From Vampirovibrio chlorellavorus (lineage in GTDB: Bacteria > Cyanobacteriota > Vampirovibrionia > Vampirovibrionales > Vampirovibrionaceae), in the NCBI GenBank assembly GCA_003149345.1, contig QFWI01000008.1:806001-870000 (forward strand): a DNA stretch of 64,000 nucleotides. Reading direction: 5' to 3'. The first letter of the stretch is position 1, and each line of letters starts with the position of its first letter. The notes beneath the pieces were generated by a model. That model was not told the origin of the DNA. It did no database searches and saw only the letters and a program-made list of their open reading frames with translations. Shown in pieces: positions 53,859-61,959 of this stretch. A program made the position numbers and the translations under genes.

Positions 53859-53934
53859 GCGGGAGTAACTCAATTGGTAGAGTACTTGCCTTCCAAGCAA
53901 GATGTTGCGGGTTCGAGCCCCGTCTCCCGCTCCA
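53859..53934 (+). tRNA. tRNA-Gly (anticodon TCC)
   Basis: Complete cloverleaf. Acceptor GCGGGAG/CTCCCGC, anticodon stem CTTGC/GCAAG with loop CTTCCAA, T-loop TTCGAGC, discriminator T and an encoded CCA. It follows tRNA-Pro by 56 bp and probably shares its transcript. Confidence 0.98.
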
Positions 53935-54034
53935 AATCTTTCACAACATTTTCACTCAGTCATTCGTTGAGAATTTTGTCCGCAGTCCGTATGGCCTATC
54001 CGCAAAATTTTTAGAAGTTGTAAATAAAAACTGA

Positions 54035-54059
54035 CATCTGCTTGTGGGCAGATTTTTTT
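54035..54059 (+). terminator. Intrinsic terminator after the tRNA pair
   Basis: Short stem ATCTGC/GCAGAT with a 6-nt loop (TTGTGG) and a T7 run, about 100 bp after tRNA-Gly. Confidence 0.7.
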
Positions 54060-54232
54060 ATGCACCTCTGCTGTTAGCTAGCAACGCTGCCCCGAGCGGG
54101 AATCTCCGGTTGGTTTTTAAGCTTCAGCTGAGAAGACTTTCGACGCTTATGGCAAGACGTGAAGAACCTAAAGGTTGAACTGACGTCAAAAAAAAGACTG
54201 TTTCACGAGAAACCGTGAAAGGAGTCTCTTGC

Positions 54233-54343
54233 GTGAATTGGCCATACGTCAGTCGTGTTAGCGGCCTGCTTCTGGCAGTCACCGCCAGCCATTTGCCCGC
54301 ACTGGCCCAATTTGGGGTTGGCTTGGGGCTCTGGAAATCATAG
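54233..54343 (+). CDS. Possible 36-residue secreted peptide, perhaps a truncated gene
   Basis: GTG start with an excellent AAAGGAG 8 nt upstream. The product has a signal peptide (SRVSGLLLAVTASHLPALA) followed by QFGVGLGLWKS and a stop. The next frame remains open and Gly-rich (GSGNHSGGYSGWFGTSLWPF) to about 54435, so a frameshift may have cut a small secreted protein. A TTTCACG/CGTGAAA hairpin overlaps the ribosome site. It ends just before the pilin-like array on the other strand. Confidence 0.45.
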   Translation: MNWPYVSRVSGLLLAVTASHLPALAQFGVGLGLWKS

Positions 54344-54430
54344 CGGCGGTTATAGTGGTTGGTTTGGAACGTCTCTGTGGCCCTTTCGAGGTCGGCCCAA
54401 CGTTCCCCCAGACTCTCTTCTCAAGCCGCT

Positions 54431-55396
54431 TTAGCCACCACTGGTACACTGCGTTCCGCTATCCTGGCCGTTCCCGGTCGTACATATCTGGGCTGATTTA
54501 TCGTGGGTTTTATCAATATTCTCAGTAATAATACCGGTCACTTCACTATGTACAATTTCATCTCTGGAAAGTGCTTCAAAAGTATGGCGTGAAATATTAT
54601 TTAAATTGCTAATTTTTCGGGCCAGGGTCTCCACCACTGCCCGAACCGCAGGATCATCAAGCGCCCCACTGGATACAGCCGCACGGTAGGCATTCAAAAA
54701 CTCACCAGCTACACCATATAACTGAATATCAGTATTTGGTTGCAAGGGATCAACATCTTCTGGGTGATAGCAACCCATATGTACAATGTGAAAACCTTCG
54801 TCATCTACAGACACAAGAGTTGGATTATTCTCCAGTAGAGTTTTGTATTCAGCGGTCGTTGTTGTGTTTAAAATAATGTCTTCGGTTAGTTTTTGAAGCT
54901 TCGCCAGCGTATGGCCCTGATTTGCCAGATTAATCAGGCTATGAATTTGTGATTTATTCAGCTCCTTGTTGGCCACCAACTGCTTGATTAACGCTTCCAG
55001 ACTGTTGGCCAATATCGTCGTGGTACCATTGGCACCCAGTGTTTTTATGGTGTCTTCCATCTTGTCAACGGTTTCAGGAAGGGTAATCACGGTGCCCTTC
55101 TGGGTGACAAATTTCTTACCGGCCAATGGCAGCCCCTCATCAACACTGGGAGACTTAGACGGCGGAGGCGATGGAACCAATGGAGACGGGGGGGCTGTGA
55201 TGGCAACCGCCGGGCCATGCCTGCTTTTCATGTCGTCCCACAGTTTTTGCCAGATCTTACTCATTTCACCGGTAAAGATTTCAAGGCCGCCAACACAGAT
55301 AAGAAGCACCAGAACGCCTGTCAGGGAGTATTCCAGTAGCCCTTGGCCCTGACACAACCTACCACTGGCCTCGTTTTGCGTATTAATTTCTGACAT
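54431..55396 (-). CDS. Large Flp-type pilin-like protein, array copy 5 (last)
   Basis: 321 residues. Leader ending CQG, then QGLLEYSLTGVLVLLICVGG: prepilin-peptidase site with Glu+5/Tyr+6 and the hydrophobic pilin helix. A Pro/Ser linker follows (about 70-90), then the conserved KKFVTQKGTVITLPETVDKM and LANSLEALIKQLVANKEL segments. The middle is variable (about 190-235, with HMGCYHPEDVDPLQ). The ending is ICTTGNGQDSGTQC, two Cys that may pair. Copies are much larger than normal Flp pilins (50-80 residues). It is the member furthest from the promoter side of the array. Confidence 0.75.
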   Translation of the reverse strand: MSEINTQNEASGRLCQGQGLLEYSLTGVLVLLICVGGLEIFTGEMSKIWQKLWDDMKSRHGPAVAITAPPSPLVPSPPPSKSPSVDEGLPLAGKKFVTQKGTVITLPETVDKMEDTIKTLGANGTTTILANSLEALIKQLVANKELNKSQIHSLINLANQGHTLAKLQKLTEDIILNTTTTAEYKTLLENNPTLVSVDDEGFHIVHMGCYHPEDVDPLQPNTDIQLYGVAGEFLNAYRAAVSSGALDDPAVRAVVETLARKISNLNNISRHTFEALSRDEIVHSEVTGIITENIDKTHDKSAQICTTGNGQDSGTQCTSGG

Positions 55397-55590
55397 TCAT
55401 TGTGACCATCACTGACGCAATACCCTATCAAATAGGTTGTTCGCGAAAGCGCATTATTGTGTGCCCTTCGTATTCTTTTCGGTCTGCCCATTCAAAACTT
55501 TAGCTTTTCACCCCAATTTTTAAAAAAACTTAATAGACACCGCAAGGCCCTGAAGCTCCTATCAACAAGGCTTTTGCAGCTCAAACCGCT

Positions 55591-56568
55591 TTAGCCACCA
55601 CTGGTACACTGCGTTCCGCTGTCCTGGCCGTTGCCGGTCGTACATATCTGGGCTGATTTATCGTGGGTTTCGGCGATATTCTCAGCAATGTTCCCATTCA
55701 CTTCACTTGGTGAGATTTCGCCATTGGCCAGCGCCATAAAATAATAACTTGACATACTACTCAATTCACTAATCTTGCGGGTCAGGGTCTCCACAAAGGC
55801 CCGAACCGCAGGGTCATTCAACGCGCCACTGGCGACTGCCTTATGGTAGGCTTTCAAAAAGACACCCGTCTCATCCCAAGAGACAGTATCTGACTGTAAT
55901 GGATCCAGCGTTTTTTCATCGGCGGCATAACCACCCAAAGGATGGCTGTAAACGCTACCATTTATGTCGTTGACAGAAATGCTTGAATCATTCTGGATAA
56001 TAGCCCGATATTCTTCAATCGTTCGGGCCTTGGCAATGGCCGCCTCCGTCAGTTTTTGCATTTTGGCAATCGTATGGCCCTGATTGGCCAGATTAATCAG
56101 GTCTTGGGCCTGTGTTACATCAATTTCATTGTTGGCCACCAACTGCTTGATTAACGCTTCCAGACTGTTGGCCAATATCGTCGTGGTACCATTGGCACCC
56201 AGTGTTTTTATGGTATCTTCCATCTTGTCAACCGTGTCGGGGAGGGTAATCACAGTGCCCTTCTGGGTGACAAATTTCTTGCCAGGCAAGGGCAGCCCCT
56301 CATCAACACTGGGGGGCTTAGGCAGCGGAGCCGATGGAGGCGATGGAACCAATGGAGACGGGGGGGCTGTGATGGCAACCGCTGGGCCCTGCCTGCTTTT
56401 CATGTCGTCCCATAATTTTTGCCAGGTCTTACTCATTTCACCGGTGAAGATTTCCAGGCCACCAACACAGACCAAGAGAACCAAAACGCTTGTCAGGGAG
56501 TATTCCAGTAGCCCTTGGCCCTGACACAGCCTACCACTGGCCTCGTTTTGCGTATTAATTTCTGACAT
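55591..56568 (-). CDS. Large Flp-type pilin-like protein, array copy 4
   Basis: 325 residues. Nearly identical to copy 5 over the first 150 residues (SEINTQNEASGRLCQG leader, then QGLLEYSL) and the last 30 (QICTTGNGQDSGTQC). The middle differs strongly (DINGSVYSHPLGGYAADEKT), with no Cys in that segment. A longer Pro/Ser/Lys linker (PSAPLPKPPSVDEG) separates the helix from the body. Same orientation as its neighbours, with a spacer of about 193 bp. Confidence 0.75.
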   Translation of the reverse strand: MSEINTQNEASGRLCQGQGLLEYSLTSVLVLLVCVGGLEIFTGEMSKTWQKLWDDMKSRQGPAVAITAPPSPLVPSPPSAPLPKPPSVDEGLPLPGKKFVTQKGTVITLPDTVDKMEDTIKTLGANGTTTILANSLEALIKQLVANNEIDVTQAQDLINLANQGHTIAKMQKLTEAAIAKARTIEEYRAIIQNDSSISVNDINGSVYSHPLGGYAADEKTLDPLQSDTVSWDETGVFLKAYHKAVASGALNDPAVRAFVETLTRKISELSSMSSYYFMALANGEISPSEVNGNIAENIAETHDKSAQICTTGNGQDSGTQCTSGG

Positions 56569-56761
56569 TCATTGTGACCATCACTGACGCAATACCCTAT
56601 CAAATAGGCTGTTCGCGAAAGCGCATTATTGTGTGCCCTTCGTATTCTTTTCGGTCTGTCCATTCAAAACTTTAGCTTTTCACCCCAATTTTAAAAAAAC
56701 TTAATGGACACCGCAAAGCCCTGAAGCTCCGATCAACAAGGCTTTTACAGCTCAAGCCCCT

Positions 56762-57721
56762 TTAGCCACCAGTGGCACACTGCGTTCCGCTATCCTGCCC
56801 CTTCCCGGTCGTACATATCTGGGCTGATTTATCGTGGGTTTTGGCGACATTTTCAGCAATGTTCCCACTCACTTCACTTTGTGAGATTTCGTCACCAGAG
56901 AACGATATAAAAGTAGAAACTGAACTGATACTTAAAATACTAATCTTGCGGGCCAAGGTATCCACCACCGTTCGAATAGCAGAATCATTCAACGCCCCAC
57001 TGGCCACAGCCGCATGGTAGGCATTCAAGAAATCTCCGGTCGCACCCCAAGATGTCAGGTCAGGCTGTAACGGATCCGAAGAGTCATTGTAGGAATAGCC
57101 ACCTAAAGAATGGTAAACAGTGCCATTTATATTAAGAGAAAGGCTTGGATCACTTTCGAGAATAGTCATAAACTCTTCACTCGTTCGGGTATTAAGAATA
57201 GCCTCTTCCGTCAGTTTTTGGGCTTTCGCAATAGCATGCCCCTTGTTGGCAAGGGTCATCAGGTTTTGAGCCTGGGCTCTATCTAGCTCACTATTGGCCA
57301 CCAACTGCTTGATTAAGGCTTCCAGACTGTTGGCCAATATCGTAGTAGTACCATTAGCTCCCAGTGTCCTTATGGTTTCTTCCATAGTGTCAACAGTGTC
57401 GGGGAGGGTAATCACAGTGCCCTTCTGGGTGACAAATTTCTTGCCGGCCAATGGCAGCCCCTCATCAACACTGGGGGGCTTAGGCAGCGGAGCCGACGGA
57501 ACCAATGGAGACGGCGGGGCTGTGATGGCAACCGCCGGACCCTGCCTGCTTTTCATGTCGTCCCACAATTTTTGCCAGGTCTTACTCATTTCACCCGTGA
57601 AGATTTCCAGGCCCCCAACACAGACCAGAAGAACCAAAACGCCTGTCAGGGAGTATTCCAGTAGCCCTTGGCCCTGATACGGCCTACCACTGACTCCGTT
57701 TTGCGTATTATTTTCTGACAT
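56762..57721 (-). CDS. Large Flp-type pilin-like protein, array copy 3
   Basis: 319 residues. Same plan: leader ending YQG, QGLLEYSLTGVLVLLVCVGG helix, Pro/Ser linker, KFVTQKGTVITLPDTVDTM, LANSLEALIKQLVANSEL and the C-terminal QICTTGKGQDSGTQC. The variable middle reads NINGTVYHSLGGYSYNDSSD, related in pattern to copy 4. It ends with CATGG. Confidence 0.75.
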   Translation of the reverse strand: MSENNTQNGVSGRPYQGQGLLEYSLTGVLVLLVCVGGLEIFTGEMSKTWQKLWDDMKSRQGPAVAITAPPSPLVPSAPLPKPPSVDEGLPLAGKKFVTQKGTVITLPDTVDTMEETIRTLGANGTTTILANSLEALIKQLVANSELDRAQAQNLMTLANKGHAIAKAQKLTEEAILNTRTSEEFMTILESDPSLSLNINGTVYHSLGGYSYNDSSDPLQPDLTSWGATGDFLNAYHAAVASGALNDSAIRTVVDTLARKISILSISSVSTFISFSGDEISQSEVSGNIAENVAKTHDKSAQICTTGKGQDSGTQCATGG

Positions 57722-57914
57722 TCATTGTGACCATCACTGACTCAATACTCTGGCACATAGGCTGTTCGCAAAGGCGCATCATTGTGTGCCCTTCGTATTC
57801 TTTTCGGTCTATCAATTCAAAACTTTAGCTTTTCACCCCAATTTTAAAAAAACTTAATGGACACCGCAAAGCCCTGAAGCTCCTATCAACAAGGCTTTTA
57901 CGGATCAAGCCCCT

Positions 57915-58880
57915 TTAGCCACGGCTGTTACACTGCGTTCCGCTATCCTGACCCTTCCCGGTCGTACATATCTTGGCTGAGCTGTCATGGGTTTTATCAA
58001 TATTCTCAACAATTAACCCACTCACATCACTGTGAGAAATTTCGTCATCGGCGAGTGATATCAAAGTAAGCGCGGTAACAGTATTTAAATTGCTAATCTT
58101 TCGAGTCAGGGTCTCCACCACTGCCCGAACCGCAGGGTCATCCAGCGCGCCACTGGCGACTGCCGCATGGTAGGTCTTCAAAAACTCACCAACGACCCCA
58201 TCAGCATCAAGGTTCGCATATGGGTTTAACGGATCCATATCAACAGGGTAATAATACCCCATATGTAAACTGTACAAACCCTCCTCACTTATATACATAA
58301 TCTTTGGATTACTCTCCATAAGAGCGCGGTATTCAGCAGTCGTTGCTGTGTTGGCAACAATATCTTCAGCCAGTTTTTGGAGTTTGGCCAACTTATGACC
58401 CTGATTTGCAAGAGTAATCAGCTTTTGTGCCTGTGTTTTATTGAGTTCATTGTTGGCTGCTAACTGATCGATTAATGCTTCCAGACTGTTGGCCAATACC
58501 ATAGTAGTGCCGTTGGCACCTAGTGTCTTTACGGTTTCTTCCATGGTGTCAACAGTGTCGGGCAGGGTAATCACAGTGCCCTTCTGGGTGACAAATCTGT
58601 TGGTAACCCGTTGTTGTCCCTCCTCAGCACGGGAAGATCTGGATGGCGGAGTGAAGGGAGCCGATGGAGACGATGGGCCTGTGATGGCAACCGCCGAGCC
58701 CTGCCTGCTTTTCATGTCGTCCCACAGTTTTTGCCAGGTCTTGCTCATTTGACCGTTAAAGATTTCCAGGCCGCCAATACAGACAACCAGAAGCAGAACG
58801 CCTATCAAGGAGTATTCCAGGATCCCTTGGCCCTGATGCGTCCGACAACTATATTTGTTTTGCATTTTAATACCTGACAT
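57915..58880 (-). CDS. Large Flp-type pilin-like protein, array copy 2
   Basis: 321 residues. Leader SGIKMQNKYSCRTHQG, then QGILEYSLIGVLLLVVCIGG. The linker is Ser/Arg-rich, followed by RFVTQKGTVITLPDTVDTM and LANSLEALIDQLAANNEL, with KICTTGKGQDSGTQC at the end. Variable middle YSLHMGYYYPVDMDPLNPYA. More divergent from copies 3-5 than they are from each other. Confidence 0.75.
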   Translation of the reverse strand: MSGIKMQNKYSCRTHQGQGILEYSLIGVLLLVVCIGGLEIFNGQMSKTWQKLWDDMKSRQGSAVAITGPSSPSAPFTPPSRSSRAEEGQQRVTNRFVTQKGTVITLPDTVDTMEETVKTLGANGTTMVLANSLEALIDQLAANNELNKTQAQKLITLANQGHKLAKLQKLAEDIVANTATTAEYRALMESNPKIMYISEEGLYSLHMGYYYPVDMDPLNPYANLDADGVVGEFLKTYHAAVASGALDDPAVRAVVETLTRKISNLNTVTALTLISLADDEISHSDVSGLIVENIDKTHDSSAKICTTGKGQDSGTQCNSRG

Positions 58881-59049
58881 TCATTCTCACCATCGCTGAC
58901 TCAATACTCTAAAAATAGGTTCTTCGACAAAAGCGCATCATTGTATGCCCTTCGTATTCTTTTCAGTCTGTCTATGAAGAACTTTAGTTTTTCGTCCCAA
59001 CTTTAAAAAAACTTAATGGATACCGCAAAGCCCTCAAGGTTTTTACGGC

Positions 59050-59991
59050 TCAAGACGAACCACCGCCGCTACACTGCGTCCCACTGTCCTGACCGTTTCC
59101 GGTAGCACATATCTGGGCTGATTTATCGTGGGTTTTGGCGATATTCTCAGCAATAAACCCACTCACATCACCGTGGGAGATTTCGTTATGGGCGAGCGAC
59201 TCAAAAGTATGACTAGCAACAGTGCTTAAGTTACTAATCTTTCGAGTCAGGGTCTCGACCACGACCCGAACCGCAGGGTCATTCAGCGCGCCACTGGCCA
59301 CAGCCTGATGGTAAGCCCTCAAAAAGTCACCGGTCACACCAAAAAGCTGAAGCTCAACGCCTGGCTCCAAGGGATCCGCGTCATGCGGGAAGTAACAACC
59401 AATATTATGGTAGTGATAACCATATTCGTCTAAATCCACCAGGGCTGGAATATTCTCGATCACAGCCCGGTATTCTTCAATCGTGCTGGTGTTGGCAATG
59501 GCGTCTTCCGTCAGTTTGTGCATTTTTGCCAGCGCATGACCACTGTTCGCCAGATAAATCAGACTCTGGGACTGTTTTCTACTGATTTCCTTCTTGGCGA
59601 CTAGCTTTTCAATTAACGCTTCCAGACTGTTGGCCAATATCTTAGTCGTGCCATTGGCCCCCAGTGTCTCAATGGACTTTTCCATATTATTAACCGTGCC
59701 GGGCAGAGTAATAGTGGTACCCTTAAAGGTAACAAATTTCAGTCCCTCATTGCTGGAAGACTGGCTTGAACCGCTGGGCGGGTTTGTGATGGCGACTGCT
59801 GGGCGCTGCCTGCTTTCCATGTCGTCCCAAAGCTTTTGCAAGGCCTTACCCATTCCGCCATTCAGGATTTCCAGCGTGCCGACACAGATAAAAAGAACCA
59901 GAACGCCTATCAAGCTGTATTCCAGTATCCCTTGACCCTGATGCGCACGGCAACTATATCCGTTTTGCATTTTAATATTTAACATTTGCAT
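59050..59991 (-). CDS. Large Flp-type pilin-like protein, array copy 1 (first, most divergent)
   Basis: 313 residues. Leader KMQNGYSCRAHQG, then QGILEYSLIGVLVLFICVGT with Glu+5/Tyr+6. The linker is shorter, with KFVTFKGTTITLPGTVNNM, LANSLEALIEKLVAKKEI and the C-terminal QICATGNGQDSGTQC followed by a Gly/Ser tail. The middle segment YHYHNIGCYFPHDADPLEPG resembles that of copy 5, which also has a Cys there. It lies nearest to the presumed promoter region (59992-60501). Confidence 0.75.
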   Translation of the reverse strand: MQMLNIKMQNGYSCRAHQGQGILEYSLIGVLVLFICVGTLEILNGGMGKALQKLWDDMESRQRPAVAITNPPSGSSQSSSNEGLKFVTFKGTTITLPGTVNNMEKSIETLGANGTTKILANSLEALIEKLVAKKEISRKQSQSLIYLANSGHALAKMHKLTEDAIANTSTIEEYRAVIENIPALVDLDEYGYHYHNIGCYFPHDADPLEPGVELQLFGVTGDFLRAYHQAVASGALNDPAVRVVVETLTRKISNLSTVASHTFESLAHNEISHGDVSGFIAENIAKTHDKSAQICATGNGQDSGTQCSGGGSS

Positions 59992-60501
59992 TTACCGTTT
60001 TCTATTCGTTGCTTTGTAGAATGCACGTTCTTTATCCGCATTCTTACGCCTGTTCATTAAAACCTCGACCCGGAAACTGGAAACTTTAGTTTTTTTAAAC
60101 AAAAGTTAAAATTCGGGCTTCAAGCCCATATACACACTCACTCAAGGAAGCCCAATCAGGATACCGCTTGCCCCTGAATCTTTCCGGCTAAACCGTCCGT
60201 ACCATCCAACAGAAGTCAGCAGTTAATGGATGTGCCATGACTGAATGAGGTGGCGGGTCACCGTAACGGCCTCTATAAGAGGCAGGCCAGCGCTGACGCA
60301 GGCATGTCGCGGATTTACCCCGGAACCCACCACCCTCTCTCTTCCCTGAATACTGGAATTTTCGGATAGCTAAAGCCGGAATAGATTAAATTACAGCCTC
60401 CTGCAGCCGGTGAGCGTTCCGGGTCTTGCCATGCCCGTTTAATCCGCCCATCCGGGGAATAGGACACGGTTGAAAAAACTCAACTTCAAAATCCAGCAGC
60501 G
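59992..60501. other. Intergenic region between the TolC gene and the pilin-like array
   Basis: About 510 bp with no coding frame that I can support. It should hold the end of the TolC transcript and the promoter and leader of the pilin-like array, both on the minus strand. A region with strong self-complementarity lies at 60247-60337. Confidence 0.5.
60247..60337. promoter_or_regulatory. Possible structured RNA or DNA element upstream of the pilin-like array
   Basis: Long-range pairing closes the segment: GGTGG (60249-60253) with CCACC (60330-60334), GGGT (60255-60258) with ACCC (60325-60328) and CCG (60261-60263) with CGG (60321-60323). Inside is a perfect GCCTCT-ATA-AGAGGC hairpin (60269-60283). 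It resembles a multi-helix RNA domain, but no known riboswitch consensus was recognised. The coding strand cannot be decided from the palindromic pairing alone. Confidence 0.35.
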
Positions 60502-61959
60502 CTAGAGCTGGCCAGTCACTGCCTGAAAATTAACCTTGGCCTGATGGTATTCAGCCTCCAGATCCAACAGCTTCACAGCGGCTTCGGCGGTTAAACGCTC
60601 TCGCTGGTTGACCAGAAACAAAGTGCTGTCACCGTATTCAAATCGGTCTCGTTCGCCCTGCTCCAGCTCACGGGCCAAATCATACTCCCGTCGGGCCGCC
60701 TGATACTGTTGAAAGGAGGCGTTAATGGCAGAAACGGCGTCATCCACCTCCAGCAAAACCTGTTGCAGTAAAAGCCGCTGCTCTAAATCCAGCTTTTGGA
60801 TCTTGAACTGGGCTGCCGCAATCAAACCTCTGGCGGTGCGCTGCCGAAGCGGCACAGTCAAGATAACACCCGCCTTAATACTGGGGCCAATGGAGGAGCC
60901 ACCGGTGTCATAGCCGGGAGTGGCGAATAAATCAACAATCGGAAGGCGCTGGTTCTTGGCGAACTTCAAATCCACTTCCGTTATCTCCTTCTGAAGGTTT
61001 AAGCCCTTCAGCTCGGGACGCTTCTCAAGCGCCGCTTTGCGGCCTTCCATCCAGTCATCGTCACTAAAAGGCAGTGGTTCGGGCAACTGCACGGGAATTT
61101 CAGCCGCTTTGGGCAGTGGGCTGGGATTCCCCGCGGGTTCCCACAAATACCGGGACAACTTGAACACATTTTTTTCAAACTCTCGGGTGGATTTATACAG
61201 AGAGCCCTGACGTCGCTGCACTTCCTGGCAAGCCTCCACGGCGTCAATCCTGGGCAAATCACCCTGACGAACCCGCTCCTCAATGGCCTTGCATCGGACT
61301 TCAGCCAGGTTCAGGATATTCTTGGCCACAGTAACCTTGCGATCGGCTATGGCCCAGTTCCAGTATGCATAAGCGGCTTGCAGCAGGATAGAAAGCCTTG
61401 TTTCTGTGTAGGCAGCATCCGCCAGCGGGATTCCGATCTCGGCCTGCATCTCGGCAGCCACCTTTTCGTTAATACGAAAACCCCGCAACAGCGGCAGCTT
61501 GGCCCCAATGTAATATTCGCCGGAGTCCCCGGTGGGATAAAGGGGGGGCTTCACATCGCCCGTGTTATAGCGTCCACCGGTGGTGAGCCTTAAACCCGAA
61601 CGGGTCAGCCAGTTGAAAGACAAATCATTGTCAAACGTTTTGCTAATCTTGCCCCGCTTGCTGAAGTCGTTGTAGCGCAAATAATCGGTCTCCAGCGAAA
61701 TCCCCGGATCGAACGCCCCTTGTTTTTCCAATAACTTGGCCCCGGCAATCCGACGCTCCAAATCGGCGCTGAAAAGTTTAGGATGGTTTTGCCGCACCTG
61801 GTCTAACACCTTCTCCAGCGTTAATTCCCGATCCTTGGCTTGCTGATTCTCCATCTTCAGCTCTTTGAGTTCAACTTCCAGTAACGGCTCAGCCAGAACC
61901 ACCGCCGGGAATAACAGACACAACCAGGAAACCGTTAAGCTGAGTGGAAAAAATTTCAT
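60502..61959 (-). CDS. TolC-family outer membrane efflux protein
   Basis: 485 residues. Signal peptide (SLTVSWLCLLFPAVVLA), then two OEP repeats of long helices (ALEKRPELKGLNLQKEITEV in the second). It forms the outer-membrane channel of tripartite efflux or type I secretion. Its start overlaps the upstream HlyD-family gene by 4 bases. Last gene of the ABC-HlyD-TolC operon. Confidence 0.9.
   Translation of the reverse strand: MKFFPLSLTVSWLCLLFPAVVLAEPLLEVELKELKMENQQAKDRELTLEKVLDQVRQNHPKLFSADLERRIAGAKLLEKQGAFDPGISLETDYLRYNDFSKRGKISKTFDNDLSFNWLTRSGLRLTTGGRYNTGDVKPPLYPTGDSGEYYIGAKLPLLRGFRINEKVAAEMQAEIGIPLADAAYTETRLSILLQAAYAYWNWAIADRKVTVAKNILNLAEVRCKAIEERVRQGDLPRIDAVEACQEVQRRQGSLYKSTREFEKNVFKLSRYLWEPAGNPSPLPKAAEIPVQLPEPLPFSDDDWMEGRKAALEKRPELKGLNLQKEITEVDLKFAKNQRLPIVDLFATPGYDTGGSSIGPSIKAGVILTVPLRQRTARGLIAAAQFKIQKLDLEQRLLLQQVLLEVDDAVSAINASFQQYQAARREYDLARELEQGERDRFEYGDSTLFLVNQRERLTAEAAVKLLDLEAEYHQAKVNFQAVTGQL

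Larger units (their letters stand above)
54431..59991 (-). repeat. Five-fold tandem duplication of a pilin-like gene with its spacer
   Basis: Five direct repeats with a period of about 1.1-1.2 kb, each a gene of 313-325 codons plus a spacer of 169-194 bp. The spacers are nearly identical to one another, including CCCTTCGTATTCTTTTC and a run of seven T. Three of them hold a 9-bp hairpin with arms like AAAGCCCTG and CAAGGCTTT (for example 56715-56723 with 56737-56745), while the spacer at 58881-59049 is shorter and less alike. The hairpins lack a directly attached U-run, so read-through is possible. Confidence 0.9.

Noticed and set aside
54431..59991. CRISPR array or satellite DNA
   Set aside because: The repeat unit is about 1.1-1.2 kb and is a full gene plus spacer, not short repeats with unique spacers.
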